Assembly (NCBI GenBank): GCA_013399855.1
Contig: VXAY01004102.1
Span: 454,259 to 518,258 of the forward strand
Length of the DNA: 64,000 nt
Direction: 5' to 3'
DNA from: Oxyruncus cristatus
Taxonomy: Eukaryota; Chordata; Aves; Passeriformes; Cotingidae
A program made the translations under genes and the position numbers. Below the pieces are notes generated by a model. The model worked only from the letters and a program-made list of their open reading frames with translations. It ran no database searches and was not told where the DNA came from. Of the stretch, positions 24,076-36,036 are shown one piece after another; the stretch's first letter is position 1, and the number at the start of each line of letters is the position of its first letter.

Positions 24076-27000
24076 GAACATAAGTAAGAATTCACACTCA
24101 AGTTTCAAAGCATGTTTTTCACATTTGTTGCACCTATGAGCATGAATAAGAGGCTTCTCTAAAGTTAACCAAAATTTAAAATATTTTACCTTCTTTCCAT
24201 TTTCAGAGGAGTGAGAGTGAGAATCTAGAAACTCTTTCTGAGGAAGGGTGGTGAATAGCTGGTGTGACAGTTCAGCTGATTGCTCCAGCTTCAAACATTG
24301 TAAGGAAGAGCTGGAGACCTTCGATTTGAAACACATGTATGGTTTTGCAGATGATCTCTCTCAAGGGCAAGAATGAACACACAGTTCACCAAATTACCAG
24401 GAAAACAGCTATGCAAGTATATTAACTTGATTAAAGTTCTTTTACATTTGGGAGAAGTTATTCTACACTAAATAGAAGATATGAATAGAGGACTAACTCG
24501 AAGAAGCATGTCCATGTTCTCAATAGGTTATTTCATTTTCAAAAACTGACTAATACCTTGACCTCTGCTACTATTTTGACTTTGCCTTGACATTTCTTGT
24601 TTTTGCTCTCTAAAAACAACAAACATTTCTGTATATATCATTACTAGATTGTGCAGCATTTAGTATTTTCTGTTGCTTCTAGTCCTGCTGAATGGTCAAG
24701 AGCCTTGCACTTGATAGCAGATGAAGACCTAGCAGTCAGAACCATAGGCACTTCCACTGACCCAGGCTCTGATCCTGTAAGTGACAGCACACAGCTTGCA
24801 CAAGCCCTACAGACTTCAAGAGACTCACACCAGCACTGTGCACAAAGGCCAGGACGCAGACCTTAAAGACTAGGCCAGCACGCAGGATAATTCTGGCAGA
24901 TTTAGACTTAGGGCAAACTGGAGGTCGACGAAGATCATGTTCACGTTCATACTGCAGACTGGAAGGATTTCACAGCACTGTTATTACAACCATACTGGCT
25001 GCTCATTAAAGTTGATAACCTTTGTAACTTCACATATTAAGTATACAGCTGATAGGCAGGACATGTGGTTATATTGTACTTTAAAAATCTCAGATTGTGC
25101 ACAAGCCCAAATGTTTATTTGTGACTTCAGCACTCACACCCCACGCAGCTCACTTTCAAAGCAAGAACTAAGAACAAATCACTGTTCACAATGGTTATCC
25201 AATTTTGTTTCAGGAGGACAGTAATGAGTCCACAACTTACACTTGAATTCCACAGTATCAAGCACTGGGCAAAGAAAATCCTTCAAAAACCAGTAAGACT
25301 CCTTCATCGTTTGGACATGCACAGGAAGTTCTCAGGACAAAACAAAACATGTGATAAAAGGTGCAGGAGAGGAGGCCAAAATCCCTAAGAAGTCAGAATT
25401 GGGCTTAATTTTGAAAAATAAATGAAGCAGGAAGACTGCACAAACAGATAAAATGAGAAAAAACAATCAAATGCAAAGGATGATAACTAATAAGGAGAGA
25501 ATATATGCTAGGAGAGCATATATGCTCAATCAGTATGACAAGATATAGAACCTGTAATAAACAATACAGTCACATCACTGAAACTGTATTCTGTGATCAA
25601 CGGAGAAATTTCTTTCCTATGTCATACCATACCAGCCATCTTGATATTTTTGTTCATTGCAGGAGCAAGGAAAAGGACCTTTAACCCATCTAAACCTAGT
25701 CAAGTGCATTACAGAAGTGAACACTGTTCTGATCTCTGATTTTAATCAGCTTCTCAAATGCTGAGCTTTCCATTTTTTTTTAAACTCATATCCAACGCCC
25801 TCAACCCTGCTTAAATGCTCCTAGAGCAGAAGCATCTCACCAGAAGCACACTCCACCAGCCAAATCTCTTTTCTGCTGGTGCAAGCTCCGCTGAACTTGC
25901 ACTGCCATCTTAAAGCTAAGTTTCTTAAGTTTCGCTTTCTCTGGGTTCAGTGTACAGCACACCAACACCAAGGAGCACAGCAAGATCCTGGAGCAAGAGC
26001 TGCTGTCTTAGCACCACACCCCCACAACACCAAGCCTTGGTTTCTTCTTCAGGCCAGCACACATGCTGGTAAATCCATGCTCTCCTTCACTGAACCAGAC
26101 GTGTTTAAAAGGAGACTCAACTCTGGCTCAAAAACCTTTTCCATGTGCGACTACACAGCACAGAAAAACCTGCATGTGACAGAAAAGAAACTTGACCAGA
26201 GAAGGTCAAACAGCATCACGGAAGGGCAGACAAAGAGGCAACAGACAATCCTCACTTAATATTTTTATAATGGAAACTAACCTATTTCAAGTCAGGTTGA
26301 GGTCACCATTTTAAATCAGATGTGGTAGAAACAGTAGGCTCTAAGGATAGACTGCACCTACACATAAACTGTACTCTAGATAGAAGAGCCTTGTTGACCA
26401 CCTACAGAAGTACAAAACTGCCCTTTATGGAGGCACAGCCTTCTTAAAACACTTTGAAGACCACGTCTGTACTGCCAGGTCGGTACTCCACTGCACTTAG
26501 TCCCTCTTCATACCGTATGAGGTTACGTATTTCTGGGCCCATATTCCCTAATAAGGTAGCACGAATAGATTACAAATGATAATTGGATTATGAAAGCAGA
26601 TGAGGCTTAGTCTACTGGAAGGGGAAAAGTAAATTTCCTACAGACATCTAAATCAAGAGATGAAACAAACAGCTTATACCACTAACAGTCCTGAAGACAA
26701 ATCTGGAGAGAAAGAAACAGCAAAATTATGTTGGCAAAATAAGAGAACGATGGGAGAAACAACAAAGGAAACAGCAGCAGGGAGTACTGCTACGGCAGCG
26801 TAAAGACTGAAACATGTTTTTTTCCTGGAAACTGCGGAGAAAAAGCCTCAAACAAACAGAACATTATTACTGATGAAGGCATTTGGAGCAGTATGGGTCT
26901 AGAACCTTTCAGAAACACTGGCAATCATTGTGGCAGAGGGATGGGAACTGCCTCCAAGGAAATTTAGTGGGGGATTTTCAGAAGAGGCAAGTTCTACTCG

Positions 27001-29204
27001 TCAGGCTTAATGGAAACACTGCTATCTACTGCCTGCCTAGCAGAAACTATCAATCAGGCCATCTACATCCCAAGAGAAATGGGCTTAGCGTTCACCTCAG
27101 TATGGCTTGGTGCTCCTCCGCTGGTGCCAGGACAGCGGCTGCAATCTCTCTTGAAGCCAATACAGCTGGACAGAAAAAGGAAGACAAAGTGCCACACCAG
27201 CAATACAGGAGAAGAGTTGCTTAAAAGGCAAGTTTTCCTACACCCCTCATGGGCTGTTATGCTTCTCTCTAGCCTTTGCACAGTTTAGCAGATCTTTTGC
27301 AATGGTAGGCCTGAAGTTACAAAAATGTGCTTTGAATCCCATTTGCACATTCTGCTACGCCACAACAGCACATTCAAATGACTCTAGCAATGTATTTTGA
27401 ACAAGTTGCACACAGAACATCCAATATAGGATTTCCTCTTTCTCCTGCCCATCCCCTTCCTGTGTGTTTACCAAAAACTTTCACTTCCTCAGTGACACTG
27501 ACACCAGCTCTGGCAACCACTTAACCCTGGTTCTCCAGCTCTTGTCCACTCACACCTAAATCACAGCTACCCCAGGGCATTTAGCACTTACTGAAGGGTT
27601 TTGAAAATCCCATCAAAACACCTGATAAGGCTGGGGCTGCCCTGGAGAAAACCATTTCCTCTCCACTACATCTAATGAATGTAATCCTCACGATGCTAGC
27701 AAGGGATACTCAAGCAAGCAATTTCAATAAATTCAACAGATGTGGTACTAACCAGATCTTTCCCTATTCAGTTAATACTACCAGGAAATATTTTCTTTGT
27801 CTGAATAGAGTAATACCTACCTAGTCATAGGTCAGACCTGTGTTATCATTACACAGGAATTCACTCAGACATATTCTTTAACTTTTGATACTAATTTTGT
27901 TCTAAGCACCTAGCACAGTCATATGTGGAAAGAAACCTGCTTAGCAGACAAATATACTTCTGCACTAATGCCTGATATAAAACCTAAGTAATTAATAAAA
28001 AAATTATTAAACAGGTTTGTATACACTTATATACAAACTAACGAAGGAAACATGAAAGGCAAAGCAATATATTGTAGATGCCACATCAGAAAGCTGACTT
28101 AACAGATTGTTTTTGTTAATGAACTTCCTGAAACAGCTTTCTGTTAAACCAACAAAGAAGTAGTTAAACACACCTCTCAGAGGGAATCCATTCCCTCCAA
28201 ACTTTTATCATTTCCATACTTTGAGCAGCCTGCTAAAACAGAGAAAACTGCAAAAAGTGCCATTCCAGAAGAGTAGCTGCATCCCATACTTCAGCCCCTG
28301 TGGTGAGCTATCACATTTTCCAGTCTAAGATTGCACTATTTCCTATCACAGCTGGCCTTGGCAAATTAAAGTAGCAAATTCTACAACACATCAACCACAG
28401 GAAGAAGTAGCCTCATGCCTCCTGCAGCAGAGACCATAGAGGAAGAAGGACACTTTGTTCAGACTGTTTATCATTTGAGTCCTTTGAACCGAAGAAGATA
28501 GTACACTGAGCAAACACAGGAACCAATTGTAGATACTTAAGATGCCAGCAGTTTGAAAAAGACAGGCAATGTTGACCTAAGAGAGAGCAATTGCTGGCCT
28601 GAATGATACTAGTCTCCCCTTTTTTCCCCGCAGAGAAATGAGATCTAACCATTACCCCCTCCACTCTTCCCTGGTCTCACTCTTCTCTACCAGCAAAGTG
28701 TAACTGCCAAAATACCCTCTCTCTTCTGATGTTTGGCTGACAAAAATAACTGATCTATTTACCTCTATGAGTATTTCTTTAGGGCATACAACAAATACAA
28801 GTATCTCATAAATATTTGGAGGAAATGGTTCCAGGACAAGAATAATTCCGCCTTTGCGTTTTGTTCCATGAACCCACATTTTTCAGGAAAGATGCTGAAC
28901 ACAAATGTGAGTGATTCAGTCTCGGAAATTACAGCATTTAATGACAATGTCAACAGGAAATGTATTTGAATCAGGCAAAAATAAATATGAAAGCACAGAC
29001 CTTTGCATCCTTCCCTGAAGGACAATGAAGTTTAAACCAGGAACAGTCACACTAAGGACAGTGACACTGCATTTGTCTTTTATTAGTAGATGCTAATTTC
29101 TTTGAGAAGGTACCACTACTGTTCACAGGGCAGCAGTCTCCTTCTCCCTGTATGCGTCACTAAAGACCGTTCTCATACGAATGTAATTTTACATTTTTTA
29201 TCTA

Positions 29205-29300
29205 CATAGTTTCCTGTGGTATGGCTTTGCAAGTCTCTAAGCCTTTCTCTCTGTAACATCTGTATCACTCCTTCGCTCTCATGAAAGAGGGGACAGAATA
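29205..29300 (+). mobile_element. Possible MIR-like ancient SINE relic
   Basis: The order TATGGCTTTGCAAGTCTCTA, AGCCTTTCTCTCTGTAACAT, then CTGTATCACT resembles the MIR core-to-3' region ('CTTGGGCAAGTC... CTCTCTGTGCCTC... CATCTGTAAAAT'). Identity is low, so this is a tentative call. Confidence 0.25.
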
Positions 29301-29707
29301 AATGGGAAAACCAGGAAGTAGGAATATGATCAGCGGGAGAAAAATCCTAATTCTCAGCTGGGTAACTGGTTTTTCTTCAGAATAAAGCTGTTCTTCTTAG
29401 TGATGGATACCCTAAAGGGGTAAAATTTTAATAAATACTACTTAACCGTGTCACATGGTTTGGTGTAATTATGTACACACTGGGCTCCACAGCTTCAAAA
29501 GGAAGTATCACCCCCTGCATACAAAGCTCGCACAACCCTGAGGATCACCGGCCCATGGATTCTGCTCCCATCCTTTGCATTAGCACATGACAGCTCACAT
29601 CCTTCAGGGATCACTGTTGCTGCAGACATACACCTCTGTGTACAGCCATGCTACTACAGCAGAGTGCTAGAAATCCTAGTCTATGCCTATTGCTCACCCT
29701 ATGCCTT

Positions 29708-29731
29708 TATTTATTTATTTATTCATTCATG
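29708..29731. repeat. TTTA simple repeat
   Basis: About five tandem TTTA units grade into ATTC units. It is a short tetranucleotide tract in intron 1. Confidence 0.8.
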
Positions 29732-32273
29732 CCCTATCTACGTGTCTTCTGCATTTGTTTAGTTTTGCAAAGGGCTCCCTAAACCCCAAGAGTGCAGAAA
29801 TAAAGTCGCATGATCCCTCAGAATATGCACATATGGAAAGGAGGAGGAGAGATCCCATCCTCTCCCCAGATCACCTAGCCCTCTGACAAAAATAAAAACT
29901 GGTTCATGGTCGACATGTGTTCATCTCAAAACCTCAAAGATTCCCATTAAGATTCCAAGTAAAGTATAGGCAGGAAAACATCTCCTTTATGTGACAGAAA
30001 TAGAATCGCATCTGAGATTAAAGAAAGCAGTTCTTAAACTTTCCCAAATAACTACGTGGAGGTCAAATGTTGCTCCCTGATGTGCACCACAAGAAGGGCC
30101 AGATGTAGCATTTCTGGTCTTCTGAGACACCTCACTGAAGGTCAGGTACTAAGCTGATCTTAATCAAAGTCCAGGTCCAGGAGGACTTCGGACTTTTTTT
30201 CATTGCCTGTTTTAGGAATTGCTTCCCGCAACACTTGCAGTTCTATGATGCCATTAAGCTTGCAGGAGTCAATAAGGCCAAAGGAAAATAGGTTACTTCA
30301 AGTACACCGATAAATTGGAAGGGGGAAGTATTACAAAATAGTTATTTGTACATTCATAAATACTTATATATTCATAAATACATGCAAGGAATAATTTCAC
30401 ATGTATAGAAACTCTCTTGAAAGGGTAACATTAAAAACCAGAATATTAAACATCTTAAAGGCAATGAGGTTTAACTTTGTATTGGAAAGTTTCACAACTC
30501 ATTGCCATGTCAGAAAGAGTCATTACACAACTCCACTGGTCAAGGGACTTACAAAAAAAGGCCTAAACTTTACCTTGTCCTCTGTATATTTATTTTGGAA
30601 AAAACCCTTATTTACTCAAAAATAGAGAAAAGACTAGCTTCAAATTGACCAGCTACTATACAAAGATGATCATTCTATATCATCATGGTTAAAAAAATAA
30701 TATATCTCAACAACACATAATTAAAATAGATTTTATGTTATTAAATCAAGGATTCTTTTCTAACTAGTCTGTAGCTCACAAAGCTGAAATGGAGAAAAAA
30801 AAATGCTATAAATCTCGGAAGAGATCCATAGAATGAGATATCTGTTGATCTCAAAGTTCATTAATTCCAATAATTTCGTAACATCCTATTAACAGTATCT
30901 AACTGATTTTTAGGCTGTTGCTACTTTTTCAGAGAAAACTGATTTTTTCTCATCCATACTTTGAGTGTTGTTGCTAGTACCTTTTAAAAGTCTTTTACAC
31001 ATAAAAGACATCTACTCTGCCCTCAGTGCTGGGTGGGAAACAAATCACACAAACACAATTTGACTATCCTTTTGGTAAAACTGAGCTACATTTTCCCAAC
31101 ACAGCTTTGCAATTTCTCAACACAAATCTTCCGCTTTTTGTTTTAATAACTCTACAGTGATATTATGATGAGTGCAGACTTACCGACGTGGCACTTGTAC
31201 TTTACAGATACTTGCAACTAACATCAATATTTCTAAATTACGGAAGTATTACAGTAGCTTCATTGGATCAAGCTAAAAAAATGTAATTTTCAATTTGTAT
31301 TACAATGTGCTAAATTACATTAGGATCGGCAGACTGTTTTTCTTTTTTCAAAGGTGGGAACTAAAGGCAGGTATACTGATTACGGGTTTCAGATTAAACC
31401 AGCTTTGTGCTGCCTATGTATATCCACAGGAATATGATCTGGTTAAACAAGTTTTAAGTGTTAATCCCTTTGGTCTTTAGTGCCAACAGAAGGTAGCAAG
31501 GCAGCAGGATGAGTTCTTGCTAAGGCATTCACTGCAAACACTAGAAAGATGCAATTTCAACAGAAACTCTTTACTGCTTTACTGAAGGTATGACATCAAC
31601 TCCTAAACTAAAACTGATAGGAGAAAACCCCTCTAGATCATTCCTTAGGCATACAGTACCATTACAAGAGCAGTCTGCAAGAAACTCCATGCATCAAAAA
31701 TCATAATACCATTTTCTCATCTGTCCTTTAATTCAGAGCACATTTGAACATAGAGTTAAGAGGAAGCAGCTTTAGCTTGGAAGACACACCAGGAATTACT
31801 CTCCTAGAAAAAAAGCAGTGTAACAAGGAATATCTAGGAGCCACTTCACCTCAGCCTAGGCTATCGCTTTGGTTTGAAACGCTGACTGGAGACTATAATC
31901 AGCTAATTTCACACACTTCCCGGCACGAAACAGCCCGAAAAATACCCGAACCCCCCAGACCACAGCAGAAGACAAGCAAAGGGGTACGAGACAAACCATG
32001 CTTCTGAGAATGATAATTTTATCCCAAATGCACCATTTCCCTTAAGACCCCATCCAGTCCTACCGGGAAGGTCGGGCGGCAGCGGCACCTCCTCGCGGGG
32101 GCAGGAGCGAGGGCAACCCTGCCGGAAAGCGCCTGGTACTCCCGTACCGCGCCGGGGCGGGGGCACGGAGGCAGCGGGGCGGGCACCCCCCGCTCCTGCC
32201 CGCAGCACCCCGCGGGTGAGGCGGGGAGAGCCGGCACCGCTGCCCCTCGCCGCTCCCGGGGGAAGGCACTTAC

Positions 32274-32480
32274 TTTCCCGGGTGCGCAGGTTGGGCGGCA
32301 GCGAGCGAACTCCGCGGTGAGCGCCGGGGCGCGGAGCGCGGGGTCCCGGGGCGCTGCTCTGGGTGTGCGGGAGGGGCGCGGCGCTGCTGCCCCGCCGGCC
32401 GGGACAGGGGAACGGCCGGGCAGGAGCCTCGCCCGGCCCGCGGTTGGCTCACGGCCCGCCGGGTGACTTCCTGCTGCCGC
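32274..32480 (-). other. LYN: LYN non-coding exon 1 (5' boundary not determinable)
   Basis: The minus strand reads CACCCGGGAAA followed by GTAAGTGCC. This is the best donor at the gene-proximal edge of the CpG island, with GT at 32273-32272 and the last exon base at 32274. Spliced to the exon 2 acceptor it gives a 5' UTR ending GGGAAAGAAAT before the ATG. The transcription start is a guess, placed just inside the octamer and ETS motifs; only the donor is read from sequence. Confidence 0.5.
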
Positions 32481-32493
32481 GGCACATTTGCAT
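32466..32493 (-). promoter_or_regulatory. LYN: ETS/PU.1-type motif plus perfect octamer in the LYN CpG island
   Basis: The plus strand has ACTTCCTG at 32466-32473 (CAGGAAGT on the LYN strand, an ETS/PU.1-class site). Twelve bases later ATTTGCAT lies at 32486-32493, an exact octamer for POU factors such as OCT1 and OCT2. Both factor classes act in B cells and myeloid cells, where LYN is expressed. Occupancy is inferred. Confidence 0.6.
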
Positions 32494-32740
32494 GCGGGGC
32501 TGCGAGGGGACAGCGCGGAGAGGGGCAGAGCGGGGGGCGGCCCCGGCCCCGGCCCCGGCTCGGCGGCTCCGGGCGGGGAGGCAGGCGCAGCTCCTCCGGC
32601 TGGAGCAGGGAGCGCCGCGCGCAGGGGGGCTGTGGTGGGGGCGAGGTGGGACAGGGGATGCGGGATCTGCCCCAGCCGCGCTGCCGCAGGGGAGCGAGCG
32701 CCTCTGCGCCCCAGAGCGAGCTTCGTGAGGGAAGCGTCCC

Positions 32741-34932
32741 TCCACTAAAAGTTACAGCTAAATAAAACGGCGTTAGTCTGAGAGGCGGATCAGAAAAGGC
32801 TTTGTTCCACCAGCAGCCTATAAAACACCTTGAACTCCAAAATTCCACTGCAAGCATCTTCTAAGGTCCTTTGGAGGCTGGGTTGGGAGAAACAAAGAAC
32901 AAGTAAGCTTATCTTTGAAATTTTCTTTTGTTTTAAGAATGATTTACTAGCCTGATGAAAAGTGAAATAAAAATTTCACAGGTCAGCAAAACAGGAAATA
33001 TGAATGCGTGGACGTAACAGCCAGAGGATGCAGCTGAAAACCTCTACAACAACTAGAGTCAAGGTGTCATGTATGTGCTGCCAGACCACATGGGAAAGTT
33101 CAGGTCACGGAGATTTCAAAGGCAGAATATCAAAAGAAAAGCATTTAAGCTTTCCATACTGAATGTTGACAATAGCATGTGAAGTTTGGGGAACGGTCAA
33201 AGTTGTACGAAATGCAAGATATTCAAAGGTACCTCTGTGCGCTTTCCTGAAGTCCACCAATACAGTCTAACTGTGAGTTGAAGTAGACGGGGAGCTGGTG
33301 AGGATTTGTAAGGGGGCATACAAATAGCTGCAAATAACTCAGTGCAGCTCACACCCTACTGAGTTTAGGAGAACTTGAATCATGTCAATAGGACTTACAG
33401 ATCTTCAGTGCTGATGTAAAGGCCTGCCACTCATGGTGATGTGCAATTGGCACAATCCCTTCTCTCTAGTGTGTGCTGCAGTCCTGCCTTGGACTGTGAC
33501 TCCAGCACACAGGCTTGATCCTATATAGAAGAGACAGTCTGTAGAAACAGCAAGGCCATAAGCTGTTGCATTTCTTAATCAGTCCCAGATATCCCTGGGC
33601 ATCTCTAAAATGCAGTGGGCAATAGTTTCTGGTATTCTTTTAATTGTATTGTAAGTTATTAAAATAACATAATGTAGATACTGAATATAACTATTCTAAG
33701 GTGAGACAGTAAGGAATTCCTCAATAATTAATAAAAAGTTGGCATTAATAAAAGTTGGTAAATGTTTTCTCCCTTCCCCCAACTCATGTAAAGGTGTATA
33801 ATAACAACAACAACAAACAATAAACCAAAAAAAACCCAACAAAACAAACCACATAACAACCTTTTTACATATGACAAGTTTATACAAAAAGGAAAGCTCT
33901 GACTAAATATACATTGTCTTGGGTTTGGAGATTTTTTTTTTGTAGGAGATTTGGATCCCAAAGGTTTATGTAAAATGAGCTATTTCTGTTTGGAAGTTCA
34001 CTGTTAGAGCATCATGTTTCCATTTTCTCTATGGGGTAAGTACCTTAATATTGTATCCTTCTTCTTGGAGAAATAGGGTACAGATCCCACATCTGTCTTG
34101 TTCTCCCTCCTTTCCTCCTTATTTCTTCATTTAATTATCAGGTATTCCACTTGGTTTAACGCTCACCTTCTCCTATCAAAGCATTAGTGAAAATAAAATT
34201 TAGTTTTATAAGTGCATAATAGAGTCCAGAAGTCTAGTAGAATACACTCGTGCCTATAATGTAAATAATTTGGAAAAATAAAAGAGGTGCTGAAATACCC
34301 TTAATAGGCTGCTGTGCATTAGTAGATTGAGAAGGTGTAGCACAAACTCATCAGTTCTGCCCTGAAAGAAGTAATATGAAAAAGGGTTAGAGAAGAATAA
34401 ATACACTGTGCTTCACAAGAAATAAAAACAAAGATGTTAGTATAATTTGAAGTAAGTTGTGGTTTTGTGTATCTTTATTGCCATTGCTTAGAGGAATACG
34501 TACAAAATCTAGAAAGCATAAGCAGAAAAGTAATTCTCTCATTATATATTCATCAAAAGGGAAAAAGAGCTGATTCCAGCCTCCCTTACATCTGTAGATC
34601 AGCTGCTTTTCACATGTTTTAAATGTCTTTGTATACAGATCAAGAAAGTTGGAGGGAGGTGGTATAAAATGTGGTAAGAACTGAACTTCAGGCTTGTCAC
34701 TGAAGTGGAAGTCCTTGTAGGAAGGACTGTGAGTCACGTTAGCCAACCAGTGTTCATGCTCAGCAATTGATTTTCCGCTTTGGGAAGGTTTGAATCCCAG
34801 ACAATGTCTCTACTGCTGAATTAAGTAAGGCTGCAAGGCTGTGCTCCAGCAGGGAGACCAACTGGCAATGCAGGAGTCCATGTCCATGCTCTTGGCACCC
34901 AGAACATGGGGACTACACCAAACTGGCCCATG
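32741..34932. other. Upstream flank of LYN, no gene recognised
   Basis: About 2.2 kb of AT-rich single-copy-looking sequence lies between the CpG island and the solo LTR. It could hold proximal regulatory DNA. There is an A/C-rich low-complexity tract around 33800-33850. No exons are visible. Confidence 0.6.
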
Positions 34933-35573
34933 TGGCCTGGTTTCTGCTGGGTTAGAGTTCATTTTCTTCTTATTAGCTGGTGCAGTGTGGTGGTTTGGTT
35001 TTAGCATGAGAGTAATGCTTATAACACACTGCAGTTTAGTTGTTGCTCAGTAGCGTTTACCCTAAGTCAAGGACTTTTCAGGTTCCCATGCTCTGGCAGC
35101 AGGCATGTGCACCACAAGCTGGGAGAGAGCACAGCCAGGACAGCTGATCGGAACTAGCCAAAGGGATATTCCATACCTCAGAATGTCATGCTCAGTATAT
35201 AAACTGGAGGGGGGAATTTCCCAGGAAGGGGCCAGTGAAGGCTCAGGAATGGGCAAGGCATCAGGCAGTGGGTGGTGAGCAACTGTATTGGGAAGCACTT
35301 GTATTTTCTTGGGTTTTATTCCTCTCTCTCTCTCCTTTACATTGCAGTTATTATTATTAATAATAATAATGTTGTTATTATTGTTATCATTATCGTAATT
35401 ACTCGTATTATATTTTATTTTGTTTCAATTATTGAACTGTTCTTATTTCAACTCTTGAGTTTTTACTTTTTTCTGACTCTCCTCCCCATCCCACTGGGGA
35501 GGGAGAGTGAGCGAGCAGCTGCGTGGTAGTGGGGTAAGCCTGTTGCCAGCTGGGCTTAAACCACAGCACCATG
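34928..35573 (+). mobile_element. Solo LTR of an avian endogenous retrovirus (ERVL type) with 5-bp target-site duplication
   Basis: The LTR spans 34933-35568 (636 bp). It starts TGGCCTGG and ends ACCACAGCA, so it has the canonical TG...CA ends, and it is flanked by CCATG on both sides (34928-34932 and 35569-35573). A five-base duplication is typical of ERVL. Internal landmarks match the abundant avian ERVL-type LTR: GGGTTAGAGTTCATTTTCTT near the 5' end, CCAAAGGGATATTCCATACC, a TATA box TATATAAA at 35197-35204, an ATT-rich insert at about 35346-35410, and GAGTGAGCGAGCAGCTGCGT near the 3' end. No internal retroviral sequence is adjacent, so it is a solo LTR from LTR-LTR recombination. Its transcription direction is plus, away from LYN. 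Confidence 0.93.
35346..35410. repeat. ATT/TTA-rich simple tract inside the LTR
   Basis: Trinucleotide TTA and AAT units with interruptions form an expansion within the LTR between its TATA region and its 3' part. Confidence 0.85.
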
Positions 35574-35907
35574 TTTACTTCCAAATCATCTCTGGAATTT
35601 TTTGAGAGTGGTAAGTGGCCTGGGCCAGGGATCAGTCCAGCAATTTGTCAGTAGACTCAGAGCACTGTACATCGCCCTGTAGGGTCCAGACCAATCCAGC
35701 TACATACCCATGTAGGTAGCTGCTGATCGCTGTTTGGATTGTGTCCAGGAGCGTGAAGTTGCACAAACTGTGGGGAAGAGTGGCTCTGGGCAGTAAACCA
35801 AACTTTGTCATGGACAATGAAAGCAGGCAGCAAACTTCACTCTATATTTTATATAGTCCTTAATCTTCCTTGTTGCAGAGTACTTTCTGCAGTATGCTTA
35901 AATGCAT
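35569..35907. other. Spacer between solo LTR and SINE
   Basis: About 340 bp with no recognised element or exon. The minus-strand open frame at 35632-35817 is short and resembles no known family. Confidence 0.5.
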
Positions 35908-36036
35908 AGCCTGAGCTTAGCTCAGTTGGTAAGAGCACGGTGCTACTAAGTCATGGGTTTGATCCCTGGATGGGCCATTCACTTAAGAGTCAGACTCAAT
36001 GATCCTTGTGGGTCCCTCACAACTCAGAGTATAATA
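35908..36036 (+). mobile_element. tRNA-derived SINE with CR1 tail (TguSINE1-like)
   Basis: The head resembles a tRNA, closest to tRNA-Ile. It has an A box TAGCTCAGTTGGT at 35918-35930, a B box GGTTTGATCCC at 35956-35966 and GGGCCA at the end of the tRNA portion. It is followed by GACTCAATGATCCTTGTGGG and TCCCTCACAACTCAGAGTAT, a CR1 3' tail. A tRNA-Ile head with a CR1 tail is the structure of the songbird SINE TguSINE1. The anticodon arm is degraded, so it is not a working tRNA gene. Confidence 0.88.

Larger units (their letters stand above)
32050..32740. promoter_or_regulatory. LYN: CpG island: LYN promoter and 5' UTR exon 1
   Basis: This is the only strongly GC- and CpG-rich stretch in the window and its borders are sharp on both sides. 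It has GC-box matches at 32154-32162 (GGGGCGGGG), 32176-32183 and 32074-32079, an octamer at 32486 and an ETS core at 32466. I saw no TATA box, which suits a dispersed CpG-island promoter. Its position upstream of the LYN coding exons, with a consensus donor at its gene-proximal end, identifies it as the LYN 5' end. Bidirectional activity cannot be excluded. Confidence 0.85.

Noticed and set aside
25515..25526. Perfect palindrome AGCATATATGCT as a regulatory hairpin
   Set aside because: Short AT-rich palindromes are common in such sequence and nothing nearby gives it a role.
32270..32857. 195-codon open frame on the minus strand across the CpG island
   Set aside because: It is a Pro/Arg/Ala-rich frame produced by high GC content. 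Its stop is created by the exon 1 splice donor, and after splicing it would not be in frame with the LYN ATG. Other frames across the same island are open too.
35908..35977. Functional tRNA gene
   Set aside because: The promoter boxes are good, but the anticodon and 5' acceptor regions do not pair well and a CR1 tail follows. It is a SINE head.
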